IMG/VR virus record: IMGVR_UViG_3300010373_000022
Span: 1 to 41,625 of that record
Direction: 5' to 3' (one strand)
From: a virus
DNA: 41,625 nucleotides
Shown here: in pieces, positions 7,628 to 14,349 of the stretch
Layout: each line of letters starts with the position of its first letter
Numbering within the stretch: position 1 is the first letter of the stretch
Notes under the pieces: model-generated
The model's input: the letters and a program-made list of their open reading frames with translations, nothing else
Databases searched by the model: none
Told to the model about the DNA's origin: nothing
Made by a program: the position numbers and the translations under genes

Positions 7628-7867
7628 TTCCACGGTTTCCCAGACAGATTCCCGAGTTATTTTCGAAACTATGGAATCCCTCAGACTAAGCGGCACAACG
7701 GGTTAGGTCGAGATTCCCGAGTTTCTCCGATCCCTCGCGTGCGCGCGCCCCCGGGGGCGCGCCTGAACCAAAACTCGGGAATCTCGTCGTAAGTCGTTGG
7801 CAGGACTGGTCCGGATCGTTCCAGAGTTTCGAAAGAAACTCGGGAATCTGTCTGGGAAACCGTGGAA
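7628..7867. repeat. 240-bp concentric inverted repeat with four GATTCCCGAGTT boxes
   Basis: The outer arms 7628-7676 and 7819-7867 are inverted copies matching at 46 of 49 bases. The inner arms 7709-7724 and 7771-7786 match perfectly over 16 bases. Both pairs share the same centre (7747.5), and the spacer arms between them still match at about half their positions, so this is one large decayed palindrome. The box GATTCCCGAGTT occurs at 7647-7658 and 7712-7723 and inverted at 7772-7783 and 7837-7848. A 20-bp GC palindrome lies near the centre (7743-7762). No gene is visible from 7287 to 7890. A replication origin, a recombinase arm-site cluster or a transcription control region would fit. Confidence 0.85.
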
Positions 7868-7890
7868 TCTTTGACGGTTGTCGGGAGGCA

Positions 7891-9243
7891 TCAATGGGCT
7901 CCGTTCTCGCCGGCCTTCCCATCGCCGTTTGTGAATCCGAGATCGAGCTGGGGCCGCACGCCGGCGGGGAGCCGGAGCCATTCGACGCCCCCCTCGCGGT
8001 ACGTTTCGAGCCGGCCCAATTCGAGCATCTTGTCCCGGCCGTTGTAGTAGGTCTGGCTCGCCGACTTGGCGTCGTTGACGATCGCCCGCTTGACGTCGCG
8101 AGCGCGCATGGGACCGTCCTTGAGAAGTTTCGTGATCTGGCCAATGACCTCCTTGCACTTGCCGGCCCGCGGTCCACGGCGCCCGTCGGTCGAGTCCCGG
8201 TACTTTCGCTCGTAGATCATCCGCAGGACGTCGTCGGCGCTCCATTCGACGGTGTCCGGATCCCACTCGATTCCGTTGTCCTCGAGCCGGAAGCACAGGC
8301 CCGGGGTGCGCTTGGCGATGTTCACCTTGAGCCACGTGAGCGTCCGCTGGTCATCGTCGAAGGGATGCTCCGAGAGGAGCCAGTTCATCCGGCCGACCTG
8401 CAAGAACGCGCCCGCGCCGCCGGCCCGGTAGAGGGCCTTGAGGCCCCCCGTCTTGTTCAGGTGATGGATGATGACGATGGCCACCTTGTAGTGCGACGCG
8501 AGAACCTTGAGCGGGTTCAACGCATGCCGGACCTCAGCATCCTTGTGATCGTTCACCCCCACCAGGTAGTCCAGCACGGGGTCGATGATCAGGAGCTTCA
8601 CGTCGCCCAACTGCTCGAGCTTATCGGCGAGGGGCTGGATGTCGCGCGTGATGCTGAAAGGCAACACGGTCCCATCCCGCCGGCGGATCGTCACCGCGTT
8701 GTAGACCATCTTGGGGTCGCACCCCGCCTTGGTGAGCCGAGGCGCGATCGTGTCCGCAAGGTCGTCCTCGGCGGCCATGTAGATCACGGAGCCCTTCTCG
8801 ACCGGCTGGCCCGGGCAATCGGGCCAGCAGCCGCCCGTGGACACCACGGCGGCCATCTCCGTGGCCAGTTGGCTCTTGCCCAGACCCATGTCGCCGGCGA
8901 TGACGCTGAGCTTGCCCTGGGGAATCCGCAGCGGCCAGAGCCAGCGGATGTCCTCCTGCTCGACGTCGGCGATCCGGTCGGCCACCAGCTCGCCCCAGGC
9001 TGGGATCTTGTCGAGGTCCGGATCGCGCTCGGTGGTCAGGATCCTCCGCGCACCGGGGACCAGCGGCGGGGGTTGGTCGGCATCGGGGAGCGACGACTGG
9101 TACCCGTCGGGCAGGAGCCGGTGGACCGCCAGGATTCGCTCGTAGTGCTTGCGCACCTCGAGCGGCAGCGTGCTATCCAGGATGTTCGAGAGGTACTCGG
9201 CCTGCTGACGCGCGGACGGGCGTCGTGTGAACTCGCTGCTCAT
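7891..9243 (-). CDS. RecA-fold DnaB/RepA-type replicative helicase with winged-helix tail
   Basis: The product has 450 residues. Walker A GDMGLGKS is at 117-124 after the typical lead KLSVIAGD, Walker B LLIIDP has Asp221, and IIHHLNK (His260/261) corresponds to the motif following it in the AAA_25/RepA group. The C-terminal 100 residues (KEVIGQITKLLKDGPMRARDV onward) look like a winged helix-turn-helix that may bind the origin or DNA forks. The ATG at 9243 has AAGGAGG at good spacing. As the only replication-type ATPase it probably drives phage DNA replication. It is transcribed leftward, downstream of the annealing protein, and faces the 240-bp dyad. Confidence 0.85.
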   Translation of the reverse strand: MSSEFTRRPSARQQAEYLSNILDSTLPLEVRKHYERILAVHRLLPDGYQSSLPDADQPPPLVPGARRILTTERDPDLDKIPAWGELVADRIADVEQEDIRWLWPLRIPQGKLSVIAGDMGLGKSQLATEMAAVVSTGGCWPDCPGQPVEKGSVIYMAAEDDLADTIAPRLTKAGCDPKMVYNAVTIRRRDGTVLPFSITRDIQPLADKLEQLGDVKLLIIDPVLDYLVGVNDHKDAEVRHALNPLKVLASHYKVAIVIIHHLNKTGGLKALYRAGGAGAFLQVGRMNWLLSEHPFDDDQRTLTWLKVNIAKRTPGLCFRLEDNGIEWDPDTVEWSADDVLRMIYERKYRDSTDGRRGPRAGKCKEVIGQITKLLKDGPMRARDVKRAIVNDAKSASQTYYNGRDKMLELGRLETYREGGVEWLRLPAGVRPQLDLGFTNGDGKAGENGAH

Positions 9244-9528
9244 CTACCCCTCCTTCCGGCCGTGGCTCGGGGGGGGGGGCAGGGTGGACAGAGGGGCAGA
9301 ATCCGGGTACGATTTCCCGGATGGTACGGACCGTGTGCGCGGAGGCGCACCGTGCCCGCGGGAGGCGGGTTGTGCCATATCAGTAGCCCTTGGTTGTTTG
9401 CCGCCTGTCCGTGGGGAAACGCCGCCAAGCATCTGCCCCGACTGACCGGCCGTGCAAATCGAAGTCTAGCCGTTCAGGTCACATCTCACAAGCGACGGGG
9501 CCTACATGGCCCGTTCACTCCATATCCA
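9244..9528. other. Gene-free stretch upstream of the helicase gene
   Basis: No convincing gene is seen on either strand. It contains a run of eleven G (9269-9279), a hairpin TCCGGG...CCCGGA, a hairpin around GTGCGC-GGAG-GCGCAC, and at 9414-9438 the second copy of the 25-bp element. On the minus strand it forms the leader of the helicase gene. Confidence 0.6.
9414..9438. repeat. 25-bp direct repeat, copy 2
   Basis: Identical to 7530-7554. The 19-base loop (9417-9435) is closed here by GGGG/CCCC only. The two copies flank the helicase gene in the same orientation. Confidence 0.8.
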
Positions 9529-9906
9529 TCAGCCGTTACTTCTGTCGCCATCGTCACTGCTGGAACCATTGGTCGGCAGCTCGAACGCGTGCGCCAGCTC
9601 CGCCGCGAGCCGGTCGGGCGACGGCAGGGGCCGGTAGGCGTTGAGCAGCTCCCAGGCGAGCGACTCGGCGTCCACGGGCGAGTCCTCGTCGTCGATCGTC
9701 TCGCGGGCGATCGAGACCGCGGCGCCGCAGGCCGCGCAGTGGTAGACGGAGATCAGCCGGTAGACGCGCCGGCCGTCGCGCTGGACGACGTCGGTGCCGC
9801 CGGTCGCGAGCTCGAGCTCGCCGTTGCAGCGGGGGACGGGCAGGCCCAGGTGGTTTCCGAGCAGCGCGGTGCGGTGGGTGTAGGGATGGGGTCGGTAGCT
9901 CATCAT
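9529..9906 (-). CDS. Hypothetical small protein with CxxC pair
   Basis: The product has 125 residues. It has a lone Cys in PRCNGEL and a CAAC pair at about residue 57 within a beta-rich region (VYRLISVYHCAACGAAVSI), suggesting an incomplete or atypical zinc ribbon, then an acidic helical C-terminus ending in DDGDRSNG. The ATG at 9906 overlaps the TGA of the upstream gene (ATGA); a second ATG follows directly. No family recognised; it is part of the leftward early operon. Confidence 0.65.
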   Translation of the reverse strand: MMSYRPHPYTHRTALLGNHLGLPVPRCNGELELATGGTDVVQRDGRRVYRLISVYHCAACGAAVSIARETIDDEDSPVDAESLAWELLNAYRPLPSPDRLAAELAHAFELPTNGSSSDDGDRSNG

Positions 9907-10124
9907 CTGTCGTACTCCAGGGAGTGGACCAGGTCGGAGACGGCGTGGCAGATCCGCTCGGGCAATTCGTCCGCAAGGCGGACTTCGAGGAGCGAGTCTC
10001 GGACGTAATTCACCGAGCCGCCCCGCATTGAGATCAAAAGGAGCTGCTTCCCGTCAGGCCGTGGCTCGGCGATCGCCGAGATGCTGATTTCAAGACTGAC
10101 GGCGTTGGCGACTCCGCGCTTCAT
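9903..10124 (-). CDS. Hypothetical 73-residue early protein
   Basis: A small soluble alpha/beta protein (EISISAIAEPRPDGKQLLLISM, then a helix ADELPERICHAVSDLVHSL). It overlaps its downstream neighbour by ATGA and its upstream neighbour by four bases, so it is coupled in the early operon. It has the same general plan, a beta hairpin followed by one helix, as the next two upstream genes, which might be diverged paralogues. Function unknown. Confidence 0.6.
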   Translation of the reverse strand: MKRGVANAVSLEISISAIAEPRPDGKQLLLISMRGGSVNYVRDSLLEVRLADELPERICHAVSDLVHSLEYDR

Positions 10125-10396
10125 CCATCCCTCCCTGGCCCGGGTAGCGTCGAGCCCTTGTATTCACGCCGGAGCCGATTGTCGGTCTCGCCCCAGACCA
10201 CGCCGGCGACATAACTCACCCGCGCGATGGCGTCCTGGGCCAGGTCCATTGCCTCCTGCTCGGTCCGGCGCCCCAGGGGCATCTCCTGCGTCAATGACCG
10301 CTCGTCGCCAAGGTCGACGTGGTACACGAGCTGGTACTCGCGCCGGCCGTCGGCGTCGGGCTCTGACGTCCATTCGACTCTCAGTTCAGCCTTCAT
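10121..10396 (-). CDS. Hypothetical 91-residue early protein
   Basis: Begins MKAELRVEW and has beta strands (REYQLVYHVDLGD), a helix (TEQEAMDLAQDAIARV) and a basic tail. The ATG at 10396 overlaps the preceding TGA. The upstream in-frame extension was rejected because it overlaps other well-supported genes and has unusual composition. It resembles the neighbours at 9903 and 10393 in layout. Function unknown. Confidence 0.6.
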   Translation of the reverse strand: MKAELRVEWTSEPDADGRREYQLVYHVDLGDERSLTQEMPLGRRTEQEAMDLAQDAIARVSYVAGVVWGETDNRLRREYKGSTLPGPGRDG

Positions 10397-10620
10397 CCGC
10401 CCCTCCCATTTCGCTCGGGGCCGAGTGCCTGCGCGGACGCGGCCTTGAGGATCGTCGTCGCAAGCTGGTCGCGCTCGGCGTCTGTGAGCGTGCGCGTCGG
10501 GATACGCAGCGCGCCGTCCACGGCCATCTCGACCCGATACGGCACGGTGCCGTCCCGGGAGCGCGTGCCGGTGGCGTAGAGTCGGATCGTGACTTTCATT
10601 GCGGATCGCTTGCTCCTCAC
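10393..10620 (-). CDS. Hypothetical 75-residue early protein
   Basis: Contains a beta hairpin (KVTIRLYATGTRSRDGTVPYRVEMAV) and a helix (TDAERDQLATTILKAAS). I place the start at GTG 10620 because it overlaps the upstream TGA (GTGA), the coupling pattern also seen at 11349; ATG 10599 is the alternative but lacks a well-spaced ribosome site. Function unknown. Confidence 0.55.
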   Translation of the reverse strand: MRSKRSAMKVTIRLYATGTRSRDGTVPYRVEMAVDGALRIPTRTLTDAERDQLATTILKAASAQALGPERNGRGG

Positions 10621-10877
10621 TCGAAAAGCAGCTCCTGGTCCGGCTCGGCCTCCCGGCGCTCCGCTGAGCGCCGCTCCCGCCGGCGACGATCGCCGCGGAC
10701 CAGCCGGTCGAACTCCCGGAGCCAGACCTTGTAGGGGTAGTTTTCACGGCCCTGGAATGGGTACGCCTTGGAAACAAACCGCTCGAGCTCGCGGCCCTCG
10801 AGGCCGAGCCGCCGGCCCTCCTCGAGGGCGCGATCGATCGACTCGCGGGCCTCCTGGCCCCAGGTGTAGCGGTCCAT
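10617..10877 (-). CDS. Hypothetical basic helical early protein
   Basis: The product has 86 residues, charged and mostly helical: MDRYTWGQEARESIDRALEE, then a central YPFQGRENYPYKVWLREFDRL and an Arg/Glu-rich end (GDRRRRERRSAERREAEPD). The high basic content suggests nucleic-acid binding, but no family is recognised. The start ATG 10877 has only a weak ribosome site and lies eight bases after the upstream stop, so coupling is likely. Confidence 0.6.
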   Translation of the reverse strand: MDRYTWGQEARESIDRALEEGRRLGLEGRELERFVSKAYPFQGRENYPYKVWLREFDRLVRGDRRRRERRSAERREAEPDQELLFE

Positions 10878-10885
10878 GGGCCTGG

Positions 10886-11095
10886 TCAGTCCTCGAACTT
10901 GCGGAGCCACGCCTCGCGCACCTGGACGCCTCGCACGCCGGCCATCAGGGTCTTGTTCGCGTGGTCGGCAAGGAGGCCCGCGGCCTCCATCGCCTGGGAT
11001 TTGGTCGGATGCGAAATGCCGCGCTGGTGCTCGATGTCGAGAAGCCATTGAAACAACGTGTTCACGGCATGAGCTTCGGTCACTGAGAGTGCCAT
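10886..11095 (-). CDS. Hypothetical 69-residue helical early protein
   Basis: Reads MALSVTEAHAVNTLFQWLLD and on through helices to VREAWLRKFED. The ATG at 11095 has AAGGAG eight bases upstream and shares a base with the upstream stop (TGATG). Function unknown. Confidence 0.6.
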   Translation of the reverse strand: MALSVTEAHAVNTLFQWLLDIEHQRGISHPTKSQAMEAAGLLADHANKTLMAGVRGVQVREAWLRKFED

Positions 11096-11349
11096 CAGAG
11101 CGACTCCTTGAGGGGTTGATAGAGGACACGTTCGAGCATCTGAAGCTTGTCCATGCGGTACGCCACCCCGCACCGAGGACAGCCATACCACTGGCGGCAG
11201 AGCACGTGCGGCCCCACGGCGGCGATCTCGGTGCCGAGCCAGTCGACACGCGCGCCGCAGGGCTCGAGCGGGGTCAGGCCGATCTGGGCCAGGAACTGGG
11301 CGTGGCTGAAAGGCATCGGGTGGGGAGGCGACCAGTTCGAGGAGTTCAC
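11095..11349 (-). CDS. Hypothetical protein with CPRC knuckle
   Basis: The product has 84 residues from GTG 11349, which overlaps the TGA of the Rad52-like gene (GTGA) and has AGGAGG upstream; a downstream ATG at 11316 lacks such a site. It holds Cys residues in LEPCGAR, VLCRQWYGCPRCG, a possible zinc knuckle. Small zinc-binding proteins are often found beside phage annealing proteins, but no specific role can be claimed. Confidence 0.6.
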   Translation of the reverse strand: MNSSNWSPPHPMPFSHAQFLAQIGLTPLEPCGARVDWLGTEIAAVGPHVLCRQWYGCPRCGVAYRMDKLQMLERVLYQPLKESL

Positions 11350-12152
11350 TCCGGCCCCTCCTGGCTCGCGTACACCGGATCGGACGCGGCCTGGATCGCC
11401 GCGAGCTTCCGCGTCGCCTCGGCGTAGGCCAGGCTGACCTGGTCCGCGTCCCAGTCGATCATCCGGCCCGGGAACTCCTGAAGCTTGGCCCAGGAGTTGA
11501 GGTACTTCAGGAGGCCGACCTGGTGGCGCTGTTCGGCGTCCTTGACCCAACCGAAGAGCGCCTTGCCGGAGCGGGGGACGCCGTCGCCCTTGCCGTTGGA
11601 GGCCGCTGGCGGCTCGCTGGCGTGGCCGTTGGCGGTCGGGCCGTTGCCAGGGCCTCCCCATTTCCCGTTGGCCTTGTGGTGGCCATTGGTGCCGTTCCGG
11701 GCGGGCGCCTCGGCCGCCCTGGTGACGGTCAGGTCCTCGGCGCTGACGGAGGTCCTCTCGACGCCGATCCGCTCCTGGACGAACTTCGGCACCCCGTCGC
11801 GGTAGAGGTAGCGAGCGACGCCGAACTTCACCGCCGCTCTCTTGAACGAATCGCTGTATCCAGACTTGTCGTCGTCGCCTGAATCGGCCATCCCGGCATA
11901 GCCGCCGGCGTCGCACTTGGTGAGCACGCTGCCGTCCGGGAGGCGGATCGACAGCCGGCAGAGGACGGAGTTCGCGTTGGGCACATACTCGTCCCACCAG
12001 TTCTCGGGGCCGAGCACGTTGTCGAGCCGGTTCATGATGGTCCGCGCCGTCACGTAATTGAGCTGCCTGCCGGACTGGGAGCGGACCTTCACTTCTTCGG
12101 GCTCGAAGGGCGCGGCCAGGGCCGCGAAGAGATCAGGGTGTTGGGTCATCAT
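11346..12152 (-). CDS. Rad52/Rad22-like single-strand annealing protein
   Basis: The product has 268 residues. Residues 20-125 carry the typical core: RQLNYVTARTIMNRLDNVLGP then ENWWDEY, a beta segment SVLCRLSIRLPDGS, and GYSDSFKRAAVKFGVARYLY, the most conserved helix of phage Rad52-like recombinases. A Gly/Asn/Lys-rich linker (about 150-200) precedes a C-terminal helical domain. The family anneals complementary single strands for phage recombination and replication repair. The start at 12152 has AAGGAGG eight bases upstream; the longer frame to 12185 lacks one. It heads the recombination part of the leftward operon. Confidence 0.88.
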   Translation of the reverse strand: MMTQHPDLFAALAAPFEPEEVKVRSQSGRQLNYVTARTIMNRLDNVLGPENWWDEYVPNANSVLCRLSIRLPDGSVLTKCDAGGYAGMADSGDDDKSGYSDSFKRAAVKFGVARYLYRDGVPKFVQERIGVERTSVSAEDLTVTRAAEAPARNGTNGHHKANGKWGGPGNGPTANGHASEPPAASNGKGDGVPRSGKALFGWVKDAEQRHQVGLLKYLNSWAKLQEFPGRMIDWDADQVSLAYAEATRKLAAIQAASDPVYASQEGPE

Positions 12153-12394
12153 CGACGTCGCCTCCTTATCTTTTCCGCCTGACACTCCTCGCGCCAGGCT
12201 TCGTGCGCCCCGGAATCGTCATGCGCGAGGACCGTCCCGAGCTTGAGCGCCCCGTTGGCCGGCGGGATGCAGGGGTCGAGGGGGCCGCGCTCAACGGCGA
12301 CCCGGGACGTCTCGTAAACGCTGAGCTGATCGTTGGGTGGCTCGATACGCCTGGTCACCAGCCAGATGTCCCAGGTCTTGACGGGAGTGCTCAT
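12149..12394 (-). CDS. Hypothetical 81-residue early protein
   Basis: Starts MSTPVKTWDIWLVTRRIEPP; contains alternating strand-like segments and ends in a basic QAEKIRRRRR. The ATG at 12394 has GGAGG seven bases upstream, which makes it preferable to the TTG at 12418. Its stop overlaps the first ATG of the Rad52-like gene. Function unknown. Confidence 0.6.
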   Translation of the reverse strand: MSTPVKTWDIWLVTRRIEPPNDQLSVYETSRVAVERGPLDPCIPPANGALKLGTVLAHDDSGAHEAWREECQAEKIRRRRR

Positions 12395-12414
12395 CCCCGG
12401 CGCCTCCGTGGTGA

Positions 12415-12738
12415 TCAATCCGGGTTGATGTTGCTCGCCAAACGCGCGAAGCGCTCGACGTCGTCCCCGAAGATCACGGGAGCGAACCCGAGGGAGCGAA
12501 CACGGGCCTTGAATTCGACGAGGGCTCGCGAGAGCACGTTGCCGGAGCCATCGTCATCGCCCATGTCGAAGTAGGTCCCAGCGCCGTAGTCGACCGTGTC
12601 ATCCTCGCGCAGGCTCTGCGTGTGGACGATCAGCTCCTCCAGCCGCCAGCGTTCATTGAAGCGACCCCGGAGCACGGCCCGATGCGGGACGTCGCCCGGC
12701 GCCTTCACGATCTCGCTTGAACACAGATCAACGATCAT
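12415..12738 (-). CDS. Hypothetical acidic early protein
   Basis: The product has 107 residues, beta-rich at first (MIVDLCSSEIVKAPGD, then HRAVLRGRFNERWRLEELIVHT) with an acidic middle (GAGTYFDMGDDDGSG) and a helical end. The ATG at 12738 has AGGAG seven bases upstream, favouring it over GTG 12759. No family recognised. Confidence 0.6.
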   Translation of the reverse strand: MIVDLCSSEIVKAPGDVPHRAVLRGRFNERWRLEELIVHTQSLREDDTVDYGAGTYFDMGDDDGSGNVLSRALVEFKARVRSLGFAPVIFGDDVERFARLASNINPD

Positions 12739-12798
12739 CGCATCGCTCCTAAAAGCCACGGCCGCTCACACCGGCCGGGGTGGGGTGGGGTGGGGTGG

Positions 12799-13056
12799 TC
12801 ACGATCCGGGAAAGCTGATGTTCGCGACGTTGAACTTGTGCCGGTCCGTGTAGAGATCACCGTGCTCATTGAAACGGGACTCAGGGTAGCAGCGGCCGAG
12901 AAACCGCATCGCCGCGTCGACGGAGGGGAACGTCGCCGCCTCGTCCCAGGACGCCGTGTATACCGGTTCGATGGTGCGCGTCCAGGGCTTGAGGGAGACC
13001 GCCCGAAGAAACACCGGGCGATCCTCGATGCCATCAAACTTGATGCGAACGATCAT
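12799..13056 (-). CDS. Hypothetical 85-residue early protein
   Basis: Starts MIVRIKFDGIEDRPVFLRAV with AGGAG six bases before the ATG at 13056, and continues with a mixed alpha/beta sequence containing FPSVDAAMRFLGRCYP. A similar plan to the neighbouring small genes; function unknown. The 60 bases downstream contain a tandem GGGGT run (12778-12799). Confidence 0.6.
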   Translation of the reverse strand: MIVRIKFDGIEDRPVFLRAVSLKPWTRTIEPVYTASWDEAATFPSVDAAMRFLGRCYPESRFNEHGDLYTDRHKFNVANISFPGS

Positions 13057-13112
13057 GTCTGGCTCCTGAAAGGCCTGGACGCTCACACCGCCCGGGCCGG
13101 GTTAGGGGTCAC

Positions 13113-13358
13113 TCACTCAGGCCGCCGCAACACCACGCGGGACGCGAGCTCGAGCTCGTCCCAGTCCAGCTCCTCGCCCTCCTCGGCCGGCGATCGCCGC
13201 TCGCACTCGATCGACCGCAGCCGCTCCGGCGATCGCCGCCAGGCCCGCTCGCCGGGATCACGCTCGAGCGGATCGGGGCCGGACCAGACCTCGATCCCGT
13301 CGACCAGGTCGACCAGCACGGCCACCGGGAAGCCCTCGTCAAACAGCACGTTAGCCAA
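13113..13358 (-). CDS. Hypothetical 81-residue early protein with TTG start
   Basis: The frame LANVLFDEGFPVAVLVDLVD begins at a TTG (13358) placed six bases after GGAGG; no ATG fits. It is beta-rich at first and then very rich in Glu/Arg (ECERRSPAEEGEELDWDELEL). It overlaps the upstream stop by eight bases. The GGCGATCGCC stretches within it match codon use rather than a repeat. Function unknown. Confidence 0.55.
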   Translation of the reverse strand: MANVLFDEGFPVAVLVDLVDGIEVWSGPDPLERDPGERAWRRSPERLRSIECERRSPAEEGEELDWDELELASRVVLRRPE

Positions 13359-13686
13359 AGGACACCTCCATTTCCTCGGCGCGGTGGAGGTGGTAGGCGA
13401 GGCGCGTCCAGCGGACCAGGAGGGCGCGGCGGCGGGTGTCCAGGACCTGCTTGCGGCTCCATCGCTTCGTCCAGGTCCAGCGGCGGTCCATCGCCGTGTG
13501 CGCGACGCGGGCGCGGTCGGTCAGTTCGCGGAGCCGCTCCTCGCGCTGGGCCAGGGCGAGGCCCGAGGGGGACAGCCGGTAGTCGAGGTCCTCGGGCTCA
13601 CATGCGTCGCGCTCCCGGTTCAGCTCGAAGACGTCCTTCATTCGCCGCGGCTTGCCCGTCGCGGCGGTCCGGGGTAGATTGAGCAT
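13351..13686 (-). CDS. First gene of the leftward early operon, helical basic protein
   Basis: The product has 111 residues from ATG 13686, preceded by AAGGA at eight bases. It is mostly helical and Arg-rich (RWTWTKRWSRKQVLDTRRRALL) and could bind nucleic acid. It is the first gene after the leftward promoter at 13799-13826 and a hairpin in the leader at 13724-13756. No family recognised. Confidence 0.6.
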   Translation of the reverse strand: MLNLPRTAATGKPRRMKDVFELNRERDACEPEDLDYRLSPSGLALAQREERLRELTDRARVAHTAMDRRWTWTKRWSRKQVLDTRRRALLVRWTRLAYHLHRAEEMEVSFG

Positions 13687-13723
13687 TAGAAGGGTCCTTG
13701 TTGCAGGGGGCCACTTCGAACCC

Positions 13724-13761
13724 GGCCTCGTGAGTGCAGCGAACACTCACGGGGCCTTTTT
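13724..13761 (+). terminator. Terminator-like hairpin in leader of the leftward operon, pointing right
   Basis: A 13-bp stem (13724-13736 with 13744-13756, one G-T wobble) with loop CAGCGAA is followed on the plus strand by TTTTT and then CATGCGCC. Read rightward it is a strong intrinsic terminator although no rightward gene precedes it; read leftward it is a stable hairpin in the 5' leader of the early transcript. Confidence 0.65.
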
Positions 13762-13798
13762 CATGCGCCGATCGAGCCACTCTTGATCGGACACCTCT

Positions 13799-13826
13799 AT
13801 CCTAGAGACTCAGTCACCAGTGTCAA
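13799..13826 (-). promoter_or_regulatory. Leftward early promoter
   Basis: On the minus strand TTGACA (13826-13821) is followed after 16 bases by TAGGAT (13804-13799). The operator-like CTGGTGACTGA lies inside the spacer. It drives the early operon that starts at 13686. Confidence 0.75.
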
Positions 13827-13926
13827 GAATGATTTGGGGAATCTTCTCTTGTCATCCCAGTGACGGGCTCTATGATGGAACTGGACCGACGGTGACGTTC
13901 TTTCTACAATCCTTCCCAGTTACTGG
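13810..13926. promoter_or_regulatory. Three operator-like copies of CCAGTNACTGG
   Basis: A perfect 11-bp palindrome CCAGTTACTGG lies at 13916-13926, just before the ribosome site of the rightward gene. A 9-of-10 match, CCAGTGACGGG, lies at 13857-13867 within the rightward promoter spacer, and a weaker match, TCAGTCACCAG, at 13810-13820 within the leftward promoter spacer. One repressor binding all three could control both promoters and its own gene. Confidence 0.65.
13849..13876 (+). promoter_or_regulatory. Rightward promoter
   Basis: TTGTCA (13849-13854) and TATGAT (13871-13876) are separated by 16 bases, about 58 bases before the ATG at 13934. It is back to back with the leftward promoter, whose -35 box starts 23 bases away. 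Confidence 0.75.
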
Positions 13927-13933
13927 AGGCATC

Positions 13934-14167
13934 ATGAGCACTGGGCTTGCCGCGACGATGGTCAAGAGAAACGACGAATCCGCGAAGATCGACGCGGCGG
14001 TCCTGCGTGACGCTCGCCTGGTGGCTGGCTACCGGGGGATCACGATCGCGGAATACCTCTCAGAGGTCCTCGCGCCGATCGTCGAGAAGGACCTCATCGC
14101 GGAGCAGGAAAAGGACATGCAGCGGCGCAGGGCGAAGGGGGCTGGTGGCAAGCCGCCGAAGAACTGA
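13934..14167 (+). CDS. Small ribbon-helix-helix-like regulator at the divergent switch
   Basis: The product has 77 residues. The stretch VKRNDESAKIDAAVLRDARL, followed by AGYRGITIAEYLSEVL, resembles a ribbon-helix-helix fold: a short strand, helix A, turn GIT, helix B. The C-terminus is basic (QRRRAKGAGGKPPKN). The ATG at 13934 has GGAGG five bases upstream. Its position beside two opposed promoters and its possible operator over its own ribosome site make it a good candidate for the lysis/lysogeny or early-gene regulator. It could also be an antitoxin, but no toxin gene is adjacent. Confidence 0.65.
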   Translation: MSTGLAATMVKRNDESAKIDAAVLRDARLVAGYRGITIAEYLSEVLAPIVEKDLIAEQEKDMQRRRAKGAGGKPPKN

Positions 14168-14240
14168 GCTCGCTCCGCATGTTGCTTTGTTGAACCAGGC
14201 TCTTGATCGTGGCCGGGCTGCGCACTAGGTTGGACCGAGC

Positions 14241-14340
14241 GCGTGCCCACTACCACGTGCCCAAATCACGGTTCGGGCTTGCCCGATCCAACGCCCCTGC
14301 GCGGGAGTAGTGGCCTGCGCAGGGGCGTCTCCATGCGCGG
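14241..14340 (+). ncRNA. Structured pseudoknot RNA element, copy A
   Basis: Stem 1: a hairpin CGGG-CTTG-CCCG (14274-14285, a CUUG tetraloop). Stem 2: a perfect 12-bp hairpin (14291-14302 with 14317-14328). CCACTAC at 14247-14253 pairs perfectly with GTAGTGG at 14307-14313 in the loop of stem 2, making a pseudoknot. The homologous copy at 17311 keeps every helix with compensatory changes. It ends in CCATGCGCGG, where ATG 14333 opens a five-codon frame whose TAA overlaps the start of the next gene (TAATG). It may be a leader regulator or terminator for the gene at 14350. The stretch 14168-14240 holds nothing else recognisable. Confidence 0.75.
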
Positions 14341-14349
14341 AGCCTGCTA

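Noticed and set aside
7894-10008. Plus-strand open frame of 704 codons
   Set aside because: Opposite to the helicase and two small genes that have motifs, ribosome sites and coupled stops; its product is low-complexity.
13186-13240. GGCGATCGCC repeats as a HIP1-like or methylation motif array
   Set aside because: The motif is scattered through genes at places where it fits frequent codons (GCG ATC GCC); no regular spacing was seen.
13699-13726. tRNA T-arm-like GGTTCGAAG on the minus strand
   Set aside because: The flanking bases do not form a five-pair stem of the right size, and no acceptor or anticodon arm is near.
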